Positions 10,790-22,989 of a stretch of 64,000 nt of DNA are shown here, one piece after another. The notes under the pieces are model-generated. The model was given only the letters and a program-made list of their open reading frames with translations. It did no database searches and was not told the DNA's origin. The position numbers and the translations under genes were made by a program. The stretch's first letter is position 1. Each line of letters begins with the position of its first letter. Source of the DNA: Blasia pusilla (lineage: Eukaryota; Marchantiophyta; Marchantiopsida; Blasiales). The stretch spans positions 15,810,001-15,874,000 of the forward strand of contig CM114271.1 of the NCBI GenBank assembly GCA_050084515.1, read 5' to 3'.

Positions 10790-11850
10790 TGAATTGGGAA
10801 TTTTTCGGTTGGTCCTATGTTAACAAGAGAGGAAAGGAGACGCACTTCATTGTTCGTATGGAGTTAAAAGGATTTTTTTGCTTTTATCATGCATGACCTG
10901 ATTATTGTGAAGGGTCCATATATTTAGATTCAGTTGGTTGATGATATGGTTGGTGGATCCAATGATCCATGGGCGGATGTGTCGAGATCATCATTCTATC
11001 AATCCACATACGAAAGCCTTGCCTAATCCTAAAGAGATCTTTAATGTGATAGGACATGCAAAGGTCTATTGTACTTTGGATCTTTGCATTGGTTAGAACT
11101 TGTTACTTATCTATGTAAAGGATATGAAGAAGGCAACGTTTTAAGGGATCAACCCCTTAGGGAAGGATTTTTTTTACCATTGGAAATTCTTACTATTTGG
11201 GTTGAAGAACATTCCAGGACCTATACTATTTCAACGTATTATGAATAGGATTCTAGAAGGTTTGGATTTTGCAAGGTATTACATGGATGATTTCATAGTC
11301 CTTCGTTCCACGGTTGAGGAACAAGAGTGACATTTGGAAGAGATGTTTCATAGATAATAGGTACATGGGTTAAAGTTACATCTAAGCAAGTGAAAGTTCT
11401 ATCATGATCAAACTGAGTTCCTTAGACATATTTATTTGTCGAAGGGATATTGAAGTCTGGGAGAGAAAGACGGAGGCTAGCTATAATGCACTCTCCATCC
11501 TAGAAATCCGGATCAAGTTTAAGCTTTCATGGAACATGCACCTAATATCAATGGTAAGTGAAGGGATTTAGTGTGATCCTCAAACTTTACCATTTATGCT
11601 TGACTAGGGGTCTTTGTGGGGAGAGAAATTAAGAGAGAACATTTAAGAAGCTCAAGGAAAGTTCACATCCTCAATGCTCCTTACCCACTTTGCGGAGACC
11701 TATGTCTACTCATCCATTCCATTTACGTACCACTTGGAATATGTGGGACCTAGGAGTGGTGCTTATCTAAAGGGATGAGGAGTATGGAGTAGCATACATC
11801 CGATACACTTACGTAAAAGAACAAGGGTCGTATACTCATGTCACCCTAGA
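10790..11850 (+). pseudogene. gypsy copy E reverse transcriptase / RNase H remnant
   Basis: This is a decayed Ty3/gypsy polymerase. 10800-10950 aligns with the copy B linker just before RT (a frame with FAFSMHDL in B). RT follows with recognisable blocks: the FLLFGLKN segment near 11195, the catalytic loop YYMDDFIV near 11276-11300, and VEEQE..LEEMFHR and GLKLHLSK further on. The start of RNase H is visible near 11720-11850. Frames change repeatedly and stops are frequent. The RT catalytic aspartate pair is still intact here, unlike in copies A and B. It is older and more diverged than those copies. Confidence 0.75.
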
Positions 11851-13240
11851 GGAAACCATTTCCCACGTGAAAAAAATTGGATAACGGGAACGAACGGTAT
11901 TCTTTTCGTATGGAGTAAAAGTTCTCGTAACATGAACGAAGCGTGGATGACCTTCCCATATGCCTCCCGTTAGTCCTTTGAAACGTTGTTTTCATGTGCC
12001 CACTAACGAAAAAAAACTAGGAGGAATTCTAATTCTTCTAATCTATTGAACCGTGCGGATTTCATAAAATTCTCGAGCTTTCTCCATCGGACTACACTCT
12101 AATGACATTTTGATCGGTTCCGGATAAAATCTATGTCTTAATACTCTTTGATCACGATCACATGAATGTCACATCCGGATCTCTCGTGCAGCACCCTTGG
12201 GATGGGCTATGTGCCCACTTTGAACTCGGATACCCGCTGAGATTTAGTATACCGACTTTGCTCGATCCAACCAGCCCATCCCCTCTCGCATCTTCTTGGG
12301 AAGGGTATGTATGGACGGACGTCATGGGCAAAAGGCTTCCGGCTAGATAAGTATTTCGAAAGCTGAGCATTGGCAGGAATCTGATGCTTCCCCTTATCCA
12401 TTCATCATCATCTTATTGGCTTGCTAAAATTGTGACACTGTGGGAATGTTTGCCCCCGTGTCGTACGCCGACCAGACCACCGGAACTTTTCGGCGTGAAA
12501 AATCATCAGCGTCCAATGGAGTGAAACGCGGATCTGTCTTCATATCCGCCAAGAGAAACGAATAGGAATCCACTGTGGGAATGTTCTTTTGACTTGATCG
12601 GTATACTATGGCCGGTGAAAATAGACAGTCAAACTGCTCTCCGTTCATCGACCCGCTTTTGCGCCAGCCAATGGGTGTCCTCCAAACCTTCTTTTGACTG
12701 CACTCTCACGCGAAGAAAGTTCAGTGTACACTCCTACTCTCAATCCAAAGTTCCAAACAACAAAATATTTTGTAGAGTTATTCTCAAGTTCTCAACTACT
12801 GCCAGAGAAGCGAGCGATGGGTAGCTCGAAGGCAGAGTTTGTACTTTGACCGGATCTTGTAGCATTAAGATGAGACCCGGACCAAGTCAGCCCGACTGCG
12901 CCACATAGGTAAAGATCTCCGGCCTACCTGCGTAGCGCTCATGCGTTCTGAGCCGGCTGTACTGAGGTCCATGTTCTTCAGGGCCGTGCGGGCAGCGAGG
13001 AAAACATTTCGGGACCAAATACAAATATTACACCATGCGGACACGAGGCACCTGGTCTCCAGAATTACCCCTCGCACGCAGATCCTGCCCACTGCAACGG
13101 CGCCACCGCACAGCCTGGCCACTGACAACTCCAGTCGAAGGCCCGGAGCGCAAAGAAGCTCGGGTCAGTTTCGTTTTCTGCCCTTCATACATGTGCTTTT
13201 AATTCCTTCATCGTGAAGAAATATTTGTGTCCGTGCTCTG
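11851..13240. other. no gene recognised
   Basis: Unidentified sequence, more GC-rich at 12150-13230. The word ccactgtgggaatgtt occurs near 12436 and again near 12569. Reading frames of 60-90 codons exist on both strands but none shows a recognisable family motif. Confidence 0.35.
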
Positions 13241-14801
13241 GACGGGATAGTTTCGCTTTCAGCTGAATTTTCCTTTGTTACAAAAGGACATGTGTCCTGT
13301 AATCCCGACATGTGATAGGATTTTGGAATGGTTCTTTTTAAGAAATAAAAATCTATGCAATTATTCGCATGACATATATATTTATGGGGTTAGATTTTGA
13401 AGATTCACACATTATACAGCATGCTAGTGAGGTGGTACACCATTGCATGATATGTAATAGGCGGTGGATGTAAAATTAAATTTGTATTTTCAAATTTGGT
13501 GCCATTACTCTAGGGATGAGGGAGGCATCACGATCATTTTGAGAGTGCATTTTTCCCGTTATCTACCACTTTGTGGGTCTTTTTCGAGCTCACTCTACTT
13601 TGTGACCATTCTGAATTCATGACGTTTGCGAGTTCTTTGCAAGTCTTCTCCATTTACGAGTGGTAGGAGAGGAAACTAACATGGAAAGACCTCGCATTGC
13701 TACTTGTGAGTGTAACTCGTAATCCATGAATTTTGTAACTTTCATTTTGGGACTTGTGAGAATCGTAAAGTACTCGTGATTCAAAAGTGTACTCACAAAC
13801 CAAATAGTTTGCAAGTGCTTTGCAAGTTTCTAGACTTGCAAAGCGTTTGCAAGAACTCAAAAAATGACTTGTAAAAAGAACTTCAAATGGAGTCTCAAAC
13901 AACAAACAAATAATTAAAACTCACCAATAAATTCCCTTTTTGCCTCCATGACTCTTCTTTTTTGCTTTTCCTTCCTAGTTTCCAAACTCCTCTTCTCACT
14001 TTTGAGCTAGTTTCTTCCTTAAGTGGGGTTTAGTCTTGAGTTTTTTCACGGTACGAACATTTCTTTTAATGTTGTAAGATAAAATACATGGACAAGTAAA
14101 AGTCATAGTACTATATTTTTTTCTTGATCATTGATTTTAATTTAAATCCTCTTACTATGTTTTCAATATGATTTTAATACTAATTATGTTGTGTTGTGGT
14201 GATTTCTAGTACAAATATTATGGCTTATATCCAAGAGGATCAAATAAAGGTATCATGCCGCGATTCGAGATCAATAACCTAGAAATTTTTACTTTTTCTA
14301 AATAATAAGAAATGAATAAAAAGAGTAAAAGGAAAGTAACCTCAAAGGAGCCTAATGCATTTCATAGAGTCTGGAAGCCTCTGGCATTGCAACCTGGATC
14401 GTGTAGCAATGCTCATTATATGGGATGAAGCATGAGCTCCTACGACTCATGGCTATGCATTTGAGATAGTGAATTGCACTTTATAAGATATGATGGGGGT
14501 GGTCTCTACTGAACTACGACAAGTACCATTTAATTATATTTAGTGGCAAACTCATGATATTTGGTGATGACTTTCATCAAATCTTGCGTGTTGTTCATCA
14601 TGGGGATCATCGAAAAATCATTTGAGCCAATATAAAGAGGTCACCTCTATGGTTTTATATAAAGGTGATGAACTTGACAAAAAATATGTGAGTACAAAGA
14701 TTAGGAGGTTTTTTGTATGTTGTCCAACAAGCTTTTGCTAATTGGTTATTGGAAGTAGGAGAGGGTTATATACCTTTGCACACTCATTTGGGAGATGAGT
14801 C
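13241..14801. other. AT-rich, no gene recognised
   Basis: No coding sequence is supported. 13625-13860 is crowded with gcaagt/acttgc words, including gagttctttgcaagtc near 13630 and its approximate reverse complement near 13833-13858. This could be a decayed inverted-repeat element. Confidence 0.35.
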
Positions 14802-15251
14802 CAAGGTTACACGGAAATGAACAAGGCCAGACATATACACGGACATGCCGTCTGAGTACCCGCGGTTAGCATTCGAGCCCATAGCGTAGATCCGGGCTGG
14901 CCAAGCTCGCTATGGTTTTATGGCCCGTGCACAGCTCGCACTAACATGCGGCAAGCCTGCAGGGCGGGATGGGCACCCCTTGGGCGAATTAGGCCCGCGC
15001 AAGGCTCACAGCCCACACCTGAGGTCCGCCCAAAGAGGGCGTAGCCTGCCCTACGGGCATGTCAACTTGACTACAAGCTTGTCGCATGCTCGAGCGGGCC
15101 ACACAACTAGTGCAAGCTCCGCCATCTTGGGTCTTGACTCAGGTGCTTAACTGTAGGCCCTAGGTACTAGGTACTTGGGCCCACACAAACATATCTATCC
15201 TCAAGACGCCCATGAGTCCAAGGATACGGACTTTGTTTGTATGCAAACATG
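14802..15251 (-). mobile_element. hAT-like non-autonomous element
   Basis: It begins CAAGGTTACACGGAAATG and ends GGACTTTGTTTGTATGCAAACATG. Its minus-strand left end therefore matches the ttgcacacagacaaagtcc left end of the plus-oriented copies at 52439 and 53548. The interior is GC-rich with gcccgcgcaagg-type words, as in the relatives. Flanks gagatgag and gagatgac suggest an 8-bp target duplication within two bases of the stated ends. No transposase is encoded. Confidence 0.65.
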
Positions 15252-15599
15252 GAGATGACTTTATATGATTACCATCATAAATCGTTACTAAAAGTTTTAA
15301 GATATTATGTGATCTTATTAACATTGGAAATCAATAAACCAGATTTTATGATATTGATTTCTTAGAGATGCAACTATTTCGACACCGGGAAATAAAAATG
15401 GTGACGATAGAAATGCAAATATCATGTCTTGGTTTCTTGAAGAGATTTTATCATAATATTCATTTCACAATTTTCCTTTCCAATTTCATGAATTCTCTTA
15501 TAAAGTCTTCTTATCAATTTTCTTATAAAGTCCTCGTATATTATTTACAATAGCATATTTACCTCACCATTTACTCTGTTCATACGAGGGGATGTCTCA

Positions 15600-16065
15600 T
15601 ATATATTTCACTGAATTTTTTAACATATGCTTGTCTTCTAGATTACCTTCATACTATTTGTCTTTGAAGGTTGGTGCACCAATCATGCTTTTAGGAAACA
15701 TGAATGGGTCACAAAGACAAGAAAACAAGACTAGATTGGTGATTCATGGATTCATACAAGATTGCATAGATGTTGAAATCATCATAGGGAAGAATATTGA
15801 AGAATGATTTTTTATTCCATGTATTCCATCCACTGCATCTCACTCCGATTTTCCATTTAATCTACATAGATTTAAATTCCCTAATCGTCCAACTTTTGCC
15901 ATAACTATCAATAAGTCTCAAGATCAAACTTTGCAAAAGGTTGGAATTTACTTGGATACTCTTGTATTCTCTAATGATCATTTGTACTTTGCATTATCTA
16001 GGGTAGGGAAGAGTAGTTCCATCAATCCACATTACAATTAGAAGTGAGGAACATTCAAATAAAGA
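15600..16065 (+). pseudogene. Helitron helicase C-terminal fragment
   Basis: The translated sequence resembles the end of the Pif1-type helicase of RepHel proteins. It includes LKVGAPIMLLGN, then TRLVIHGF, DVEIIIGKNI, FPFNLHRF and FAITINKSQDQTLQKVG, followed by LYFALSRVGKSSSI. These are the late helicase motifs of the Pif1/RecD superfamily. The reading frame is broken by at least one stop after the GKNIEE segment and the Rep domain is absent. It is an orphan remnant and not a host PIF1 gene, because the spacing and wording are Helitron-like. Confidence 0.8.
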
Positions 16066-18480
16066 AGATGACTAAACGCGAAATGTAGTGTATAAAAATA
16101 TCCTTGGCTCAAATAAAGCATTCTTTTGTTTTTTTACAATTGCATAGCTCTAAATTATTCCCTCTTGCACCAACATATTTCTAGTGATTTATCAAGGAGT
16201 ATATATATCATCATGTGCTATTAAAAAATTATTATTTAAAAAAGTCCATTCACAATCCACATTAGATCTCCTCTAAAAATTATTGTAAAGTCTACAACAT
16301 TGCATCCCGTTAGCCAAGACTCCATGTGAACCGATGCACCGCAAGAATCCGCCTTCTTTGTCAAAGCAGCCGGTTGGGAACGCGTGATTTCCGGTTAAAA
16401 TCTGAAACTTTTGGAAAATCCCCGACCTGAAAACTGGATTTTCTTTCTTAAATTGTAAAAAAACTGGCGAAAATGCCAACTACCTTCAATTTTTTCTTGG
16501 AAAGATACCGATATGCATAAAAATGCTTGTAGAGCACTATGTGTTGGAATCCCTATTTAATGTTGGTGATCTCCACTTGTTGAACTGCCTCTTAAAAGTG
16601 AGCATTTATGATAATGAAACATGTAGAGAGAGAACTAGGAAATCCAAAGAGCCTGAGAGAGGGGATCTCATTCAAATTATACATGACATTATGGTTGTCC
16701 ACAAGTGCACTAGAGTAGTAACTAGAGGTGCCTCCTTTTTGGCCACTCTTTACTCATGCAAGTTCAAATTTGCGAATGCTGTATGACGTCTACTATCACA
16801 AACCTTTGTTAGTCACGTCGTACTATTGTTATGGCCACAACTTCGACATGACTATTTTTTGCTGTCTACATGGTTTCAAGTCCAACTTTGTACAATATAA
16901 AGGTTAGAGAGTTCACTTCATAGGTTCATCTATGCTATTAAACCAACATGAGTCGTCTTGCAAAAAGGAAAGATCTCTACAATTCTGCTTTTCTTCTTGG
17001 GAGGAAACCTTCTCCACTTAAAGACTTCTACCATTTATTTCCTTAAGGGATATTTCTTCTGGACTTGAAGACTTCGATAATTTACTTTCTTTAAGGATAT
17101 TCCTTGTGGACTTAAAGACTTCTATAATTTATTTTCTTCCGGGATATTTCTACATGTGTGACAATTATCTGATAAAATGTTTTGTTATGCATGTACTTCC
17201 GAGACCGATGGATGCGTCATATGGCAAGAGACAAGGTGAGAGATTGCAAGTTTTAAACCATCACTTTAATTGTAGATCTTATTTTCATGCGGGGAATATA
17301 CCAGTTTTGGGGTAAGTGCACGCATGATAGGTGATGTATATCTATATCCTACAAACATCATATTTCCACTATTACAAACATCAAATAATCAGTATATGCT
17401 CCTATAATTCCCATTCCATTCTATGTAATCCATACACCATGAATCTACATACACATCACCATTAACTTCTTCCATCATATCCCCAAGACATCCATATCTC
17501 ACATGATCATCTTTACAACCAATGTGACTATTAGATGATTAAGTTTTCCTTTTCACCCTTGGTCTACATAATCATTTCCACAATCTCTACACCGATCACA
17601 GGATTGGTTTACACTTTTGAACAACTTGACTCTAAAACACTACTTCAAACACCTAACTAATATTAAGGCTTTTTGGGAATGGAAGTCCCCAGTTCAGACC
17701 ATGATTGATGCCTCCTACAATAGGAAAAAGCTCCTTCATGAGGATTTCTGCAAGCACAGCTCACTGCATGGATGGAGGGGAGATGGAACACTATCCAGAA
17801 ACCAGGCAATATGAAGAGACCAGAGTATGGAAAGCCTCTTGAGATTCTGTGCATTCTGAATCTCTTCTCCCAATAATTAATTTAGTCTCCATGGTGCCTT
17901 ACTTCCTTTCCTTGGTGGTTTAACTTCATTCTCCATCACCTTCAGAGATATTGCATACTTTTGACTATGCCTTATCTTTACATTCCTGGGGAGGACTTTG
18001 AAATGTACCTGGTATTTGTATTGTTTGGGACTCAGGAAACTGTTCCCAACGGTCCTCTTCTTTAATAAAACAACACAACTGTAAGAGCCATCTTAGCACA
18101 ACACCAAAGGCGAAGAGGGAGGCTATTAAATCTTGGCACAAACCATGGAGAACAATACAATCACTTAAGAGCAAGCCAGAACCTCTTCCTCCTAACGTTC
18201 TTGTAACCTAAGGCACTCTCAGATTTTGCTACCAAGAAAACAAAATATCTTGATAAAACTGCAGATGGCAGGGAAATGACAGCACAATGAAAGTAAAATG
18301 CTGACGAAGTAAGAATAATATTACAAGGCACTCATGACCTAAACGAATTGGCAGAAGACAAACTTTCTTTCTGGTTCTTTCCATGAAGAACCTTGCTTGA
18401 CGCCTGCAGGAACTACAGGATGTGAAACAAGATTGTAATTACAACTAAGGTAGGATACTAGTTGATAATTTCAAATAAAA
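16066..18480. other. no gene recognised
   Basis: This interval lies downstream of the TFIIF-beta stop codon and contains its 3' untranslated region at the right edge. Short reading frames (for example 16523-16786, 17106-17315 and 17617-17814) show no recognisable motif. 16960-17150 contains the phrase gacttgaagacttc(g/t)ataattta in tandem imperfect copies. Confidence 0.35.
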
Positions 18481-20199
18481 CTAACTCTTCGTGGACGAGT
18501 CCTTCACATCTTCATTTGCCTCATCTCCGGGCCCGGTCCGCTTGTACTCAGGTTTGAGCTCATAGGTACCTTGATTGGCTCCTCTTTTGTTGTAGATGCA
18601 AAGATCATTTAAAACTTCTTTCAAGAAGGCCTACACAAGTGTTCAACCCCAGAACAAATTAAACAAGATCTTAAGAATGAGAACCAATCCTTGCTCCGGT
18701 CCCCTATCATGGTGTAATTAATTTTTCAAACAAATTCTAGAGATCCACCAGCTGATAGTAGGGTCCAAATGCACTGCCATCTTTATACCGCCAACTCCTG
18801 TAGCAAAGAGACTCACCACAGGTTGATCCGTTTCTGTTACAAGTTGTTTCAGGGTCCAGTTTGGTTGTCGTTCAAAGAGCTTAAACACAATATCCTCCAG
18901 TTCTGTCCGTTCTCTTCGGATCCTCTTACCCTCTGGTTGTTTAGGAGGTGCTATGGGTTTCTTCTTATCCTGCAGACGAACCACCACACCAATACCACAC
19001 TCCCATCACAAACCAGGCAGGCATGCACTTCTCCTAAAACTGTAATATTCCTCACATGTGAAAGTCAAACATCCAGAACAAGTTCATTCCTTTGAAGGAT
19101 GCAAAACTTGCAACAAGTCTCACCTTGCTTCCTGTAGTCGGCCACATCGCCACAGGCATGGGTCTCATGAAGCTACCACGATCATTCTCTAGCCTCTGTA
19201 TCCCGTGAAAACAGATGCAAAATTAGTATGCAGACACACAACACATTTGAAGCCACTGCAATGACCAGAAAGCGATTGCGAAGGGACAGCAGCAAGTAAG
19301 GCATTGGCATCTAAACCTGTAAAGTTCTAGTCTTAACCAAAGACTTGTTCAGCCGTTCTCGACAAAGCTTTCGGTAATTCTCATCGCCCAAAGTGGTTGG
19401 TTTCATATCAAACTTGTGCTCGACCTTCCCTTCCACTGACAGCTTCCCTACGACATATCCCAATGATCACGTCGGCTGTTTCAACCACCGGCCAACACAA
19501 CCATCGGGTCCATTCAAGTCATGCAATAAGGATAGCCGCTCGCTCTCGTACTACAATCCTCATCGCCATGGTCAAAACGTTATGAGGACTAGTCAAACTA
19601 CAGACTGCCCGTGAAACATTAATTGAACACCACTGCCGGAAGTAAAACAAAACCACTAACACGTCAGCAAACTGGGGCCCTTCCAACGCACCCCCATTCA
19701 GAAATAGGGTTGAAAACTCACCACCTTGCGGCGTTTCTGAGAAAATGTGCATAGGAACGACGTCTTTGGTGAAATTGAGGTCATAGGATTTGGAAGGCAT
19801 CTCAGGGTCATTCCCTGCCACATCCATCGTAAACTGCACGGAGAAAAGAAGCAAACCCACGACTGCTCATATCAACAATTCCACCAACATCAAACGATTT
19901 GCCCGACCAACTGCACCGAACGTATCAACTTGAAGTTCTTCCCGCAGGTGACAATCAGATTTGCAAGGGAGAGTAAGAGGTGGAGAGATGAGGTTGCAAA
20001 CCTGAAGTGACGAAGTGTCGTCTGGCTGGCAGGGATCTATGGAGAGTATGAGCTTGGCGAGCACAGGAGGCGGCTGCTTCCACTGCAAAACGACTGCATT
20101 CGGCACTTTTAGCAGCCAAATATTCCTCTCTGCCTGTCGCGTTTCGACATTCGGCCCTCCACCTGTTTCCCCCACCTTCTCTTCTGCATCTCCTGCCAT
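18481..20199 (-). CDS. RAP30: transcription initiation factor IIF subunit beta (RAP30)
   Basis: This is the small subunit of TFIIF, a nuclear general factor that escorts RNA polymerase II to promoters and suppresses non-specific DNA binding. Six coding exons join in frame with GT..AG introns: 20002-20199, 19725-19833, 19317-19447, 19124-19195, 18817-18969 and 18481-18630. They give 813 bp, 270 aa. The N-terminal dimerisation domain shows NIWLLKVP, LAKLILSIDP and PDDTSSLQ. The middle holds VEGKVEHKFDMKP and MRPMP. The C-terminal winged helix shows RTELEDIVFKLFERQPNW, LKQLVTETDQP and YNKRG..QGTYELKPEYK. Length matches plant homologues. The start at 20199 is the first ATG in frame and has a good context (AACATGGC). 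All splice sites look usable, so the gene appears functional. Confidence 0.96.
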
Positions 20200-22214
20200 G
20201 TTCTGGCCTTCGCTCTCCTCCGCTCTTCTTCTGTTCTCTAAACGTACGAAACGCCGAAGCGTTCCTTCAAGCGCACTCACCTCTAGCAAACAAGGGCCGC
20301 ACTGACACAGTGGAGCTTCGAGTGCGATTGCGAAATCAATTGTTAGAGACGAATTTTTCTCTCTGGGTATCAGTTAGCTTTGCTCCACTGCACCGGCCTA
20401 AGGAATGGGCTCAAGTCCGCTGTGGAGCTGCCGCAACGCACTTTCTTTTCTACGATTAAACGTGTTTCTTCGATTAATATATTAAGATTACTTCTTCCCT
20501 CTTCGAAGGGGCTCCTTTATTTTAGTCCCTTGTTAGTCATATTCCTCTAGCCTAGTGTTTCTTTTCTACATTTAAATGTTTAGGGTGCCTTGGGTTAATA
20601 CTAATGGGCAGCCCATGCCGAAGGGACTAATTACGTTGCACTAAAAAAAATTCTTGCGGCCCACAAAAGGGGAAGTATTTTTTTTCCGTTGTTATATGTC
20701 AAACAAAAAGGTGTAAGCAAATAAAAAAACACTCTCCAATAATAATGATGTTAAATATTAAATATTATTTTCCCTTCTTCGTAGTAGGAACTTCTTTTTT
20801 CTTTAATCCCTTTCTAGCATGTGTCTATGGGTTCCCCATCACTCTCTTATGCATGCTTTCTTTGTAATTAATATTGACCATTTAGTTGGCTAGTTTAGTT
20901 TGTAGAGACTACCACCTTCTTTCTTTTACTAAGGAGGGGTATGGCCTTGGTGTTCTTGACTCCTTGAGTAATCCTTTTTCTAACTTCGGATAGATTACCC
21001 TTCGTGAACTTCTTCATTCGGATCTTTTTTTTCTCCTCTTTCGTCACTTTTTTCTTTCTTCCTTTTTTCATGTTACATCCATATTATTTTCAATCTCTAT
21101 TTTTTTAATGCGAAAAGGTGTGTTTCTATTATTTTCTTCTTTCTTCCTCCTATCCCTTATTATCTACATGTGTGTCCGCAAAGGTTAGCAAAAAGGTATG
21201 GAAGGATGATGATGGATTCTTTAAAAGAATAGTAGGAAGCACAATATGTTCCCTTTCTCCAACCATGTCCTACTCCTTTATCTCATCTTCCCTCCCTATT
21301 TGAAGATTTATTTACTACAAGCCTAAGCCCGTGCATTGTATGGGTTTAAATTACATCCCATGTTTAACTCTCAGTATTCTCAAGGGTCATGTTAAATCAA
21401 TTTCGGGTTGTCTTATTTGTTTAGAAGGCAAGCAATCCTATTGGCTGAAAGTGCCAAGTGTCAAGAGGAGAGGAGTTTGCAAAATAAAAAGGCACTCTCA
21501 AATATCTCCTTCCAACAACTATGTACTCATGGTCATTTACTACTTAAATGACCATTATTAGATAGTTGTTGGAATAGTTGGATCGACTCCTTTAAGTGTC
21601 TCTCACAAATTTTCCTTTCAAAAATCTATGAGTATGTGCGCTTGAGTTTTCCCCGTGTAATGAAAGTGTAAAAATCTTTATGAAACCCTCGCTTATTGAA
21701 TTTTTCTTGTTTATCTCCCCTTCTATAGGAAATTATTTTCCTCTCCTTTTGAAGATTCAACTCTTTATCAAAAACAATAAAGTGAAACCTCCTATCTTAA
21801 AATTGTATCCTTTTCTCTCCTCCCCTCCCCTATTCAAAATTAAAAAATGAAAAAAGTTTCTTTCCTTCTCCCATTGAAAATTAAACATTTGACGTATAAG
21901 GTCCACTCGGTAAAAAATAACCCCTTTCTCTCTATCCCTCTTTTATTTCATAATCAAGATTAATTTTCTTCCTCTCCACTACTGTGATAAATCTTGCCTC
22001 TCTTTGTTTCATTTGGCTCACATTAATGAATTTGATTTAGTTAAAAAATTAGACTAGTCAAAAGAAGATATGTTTGAAGCAATGAAGGCTTCACCAAAGT
22101 ATTAAAAAATGGAACCATTACAAGACATTGCTAATGTCTTTTATATTATAGATGTACAAATTATCCTCGCATGATATTACAAATTTGTTGTTAATAAAAG
22201 GGAGCTATTAGAAC
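20200..22214. other. TFIIF-beta upstream region and AT-rich DNA; possible Helitron end
   Basis: 20200-20450 should hold the TFIIF-beta promoter and 5' untranslated region; no clear TATA box stands out. At about 21318-21350 the minus strand reads cccatacaatgcacgggctt followed by aggcttgtagt. This resembles the 3' hairpin and terminus of plant Helitrons and is similar to the better-defined end at 30425. The phrase ggcactctc near 21490 is shared with the Helitron at 30600. No gene is recognised. Confidence 0.35.
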
Positions 22215-22498
22215 TGATGGGATATAACTCTCACACTCACACACCATCATGGAGAACAAAAATTTGCAATGAAAGAGTGAGTGGAAATTGGTCCCCTTCT
22301 CAATTATATAGGGTATGTACAAGCAACCCTAACCCTAATCCTAACCATGGTCTCGAGGTTAAATTAAATGTGATTAACTAACTCTAGAGAACATAATCGT
22401 GCTTAACTAGCTATCCAAGATTAAGCTTTCCTACATTGTGTGAGTACCGAATGTAGCAATTCGGATGTTCGATGAGCTTGACTATAACTCAATCTTCA
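22215..22498 (-). mobile_element. Ty1/copia LTR, inverted copy
   Basis: On the minus strand it starts TGAAGATTGAGTTATAG and ends CCCATCA. It aligns along its length with the plus-strand LTR at 27248-27525. Shared words include aagctcatc(g/a)aaca, ggttaggat(t)agg and ataattgagaaggggac. No matching target duplication is seen. Together with the copy at 27248 it brackets gypsy copy A in opposite orientations. Confidence 0.7.
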
Positions 22499-22989
22499 AT
22501 TACTTTTTGGTTGTATTTGTTTTGCTCATGTTCTCTCTGAAAAACATCAAAAATTAGATGACAAATCTAAGAGATATATATATCTTTATAGGCTACATTC
22601 ATGAAACTAAGATATATAAGTGCTAAATTCCAACCTCTAGACAATTAATTATTAGTCGCAATATCTTTTTTATGAGCTGAAGTCCTAGTATGCTCCATCT
22701 TAGCCCATTCCAACTCTCAAATTGTATGTTGAGGAGGAGAATATGAGTATAAACCAACTAACATTGCCTATAAATTTCCCAAGTATTAATGTAGGGTTAG
22801 GAGAGATACTAGACTCTTTAGTTAAATATTTTAATCCTCGTCGAGAAGAGTATGTATTATGTCTCTTGACACCAATCAGAGCTTAAGTTAGATGTTAGAA
22901 GCATCCACCTCTAAATAATAACTTCGTAGATCAAGTAGAGTCACACATTCTGTTCATAGATTCATAAAGGAAGGATTCCTTGCAACATA
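22499..22989. other. no gene recognised
   Basis: AT-rich sequence between the inverted copia LTR and the 5' truncation of gypsy copy A. No domain is recognised. Confidence 0.35.

Noticed and set aside
20200-20289. Upstream extension of TFIIF-beta exon 1 from a TTG codon
   Set aside because: It lacks an ATG, and the first ATG (20199) has a good initiation context and gives a normal N-terminus.
18769-20305. Plus-strand frames over the TFIIF-beta exons
   Set aside because: They are antisense shadows of a gene whose six exons splice perfectly on the minus strand.
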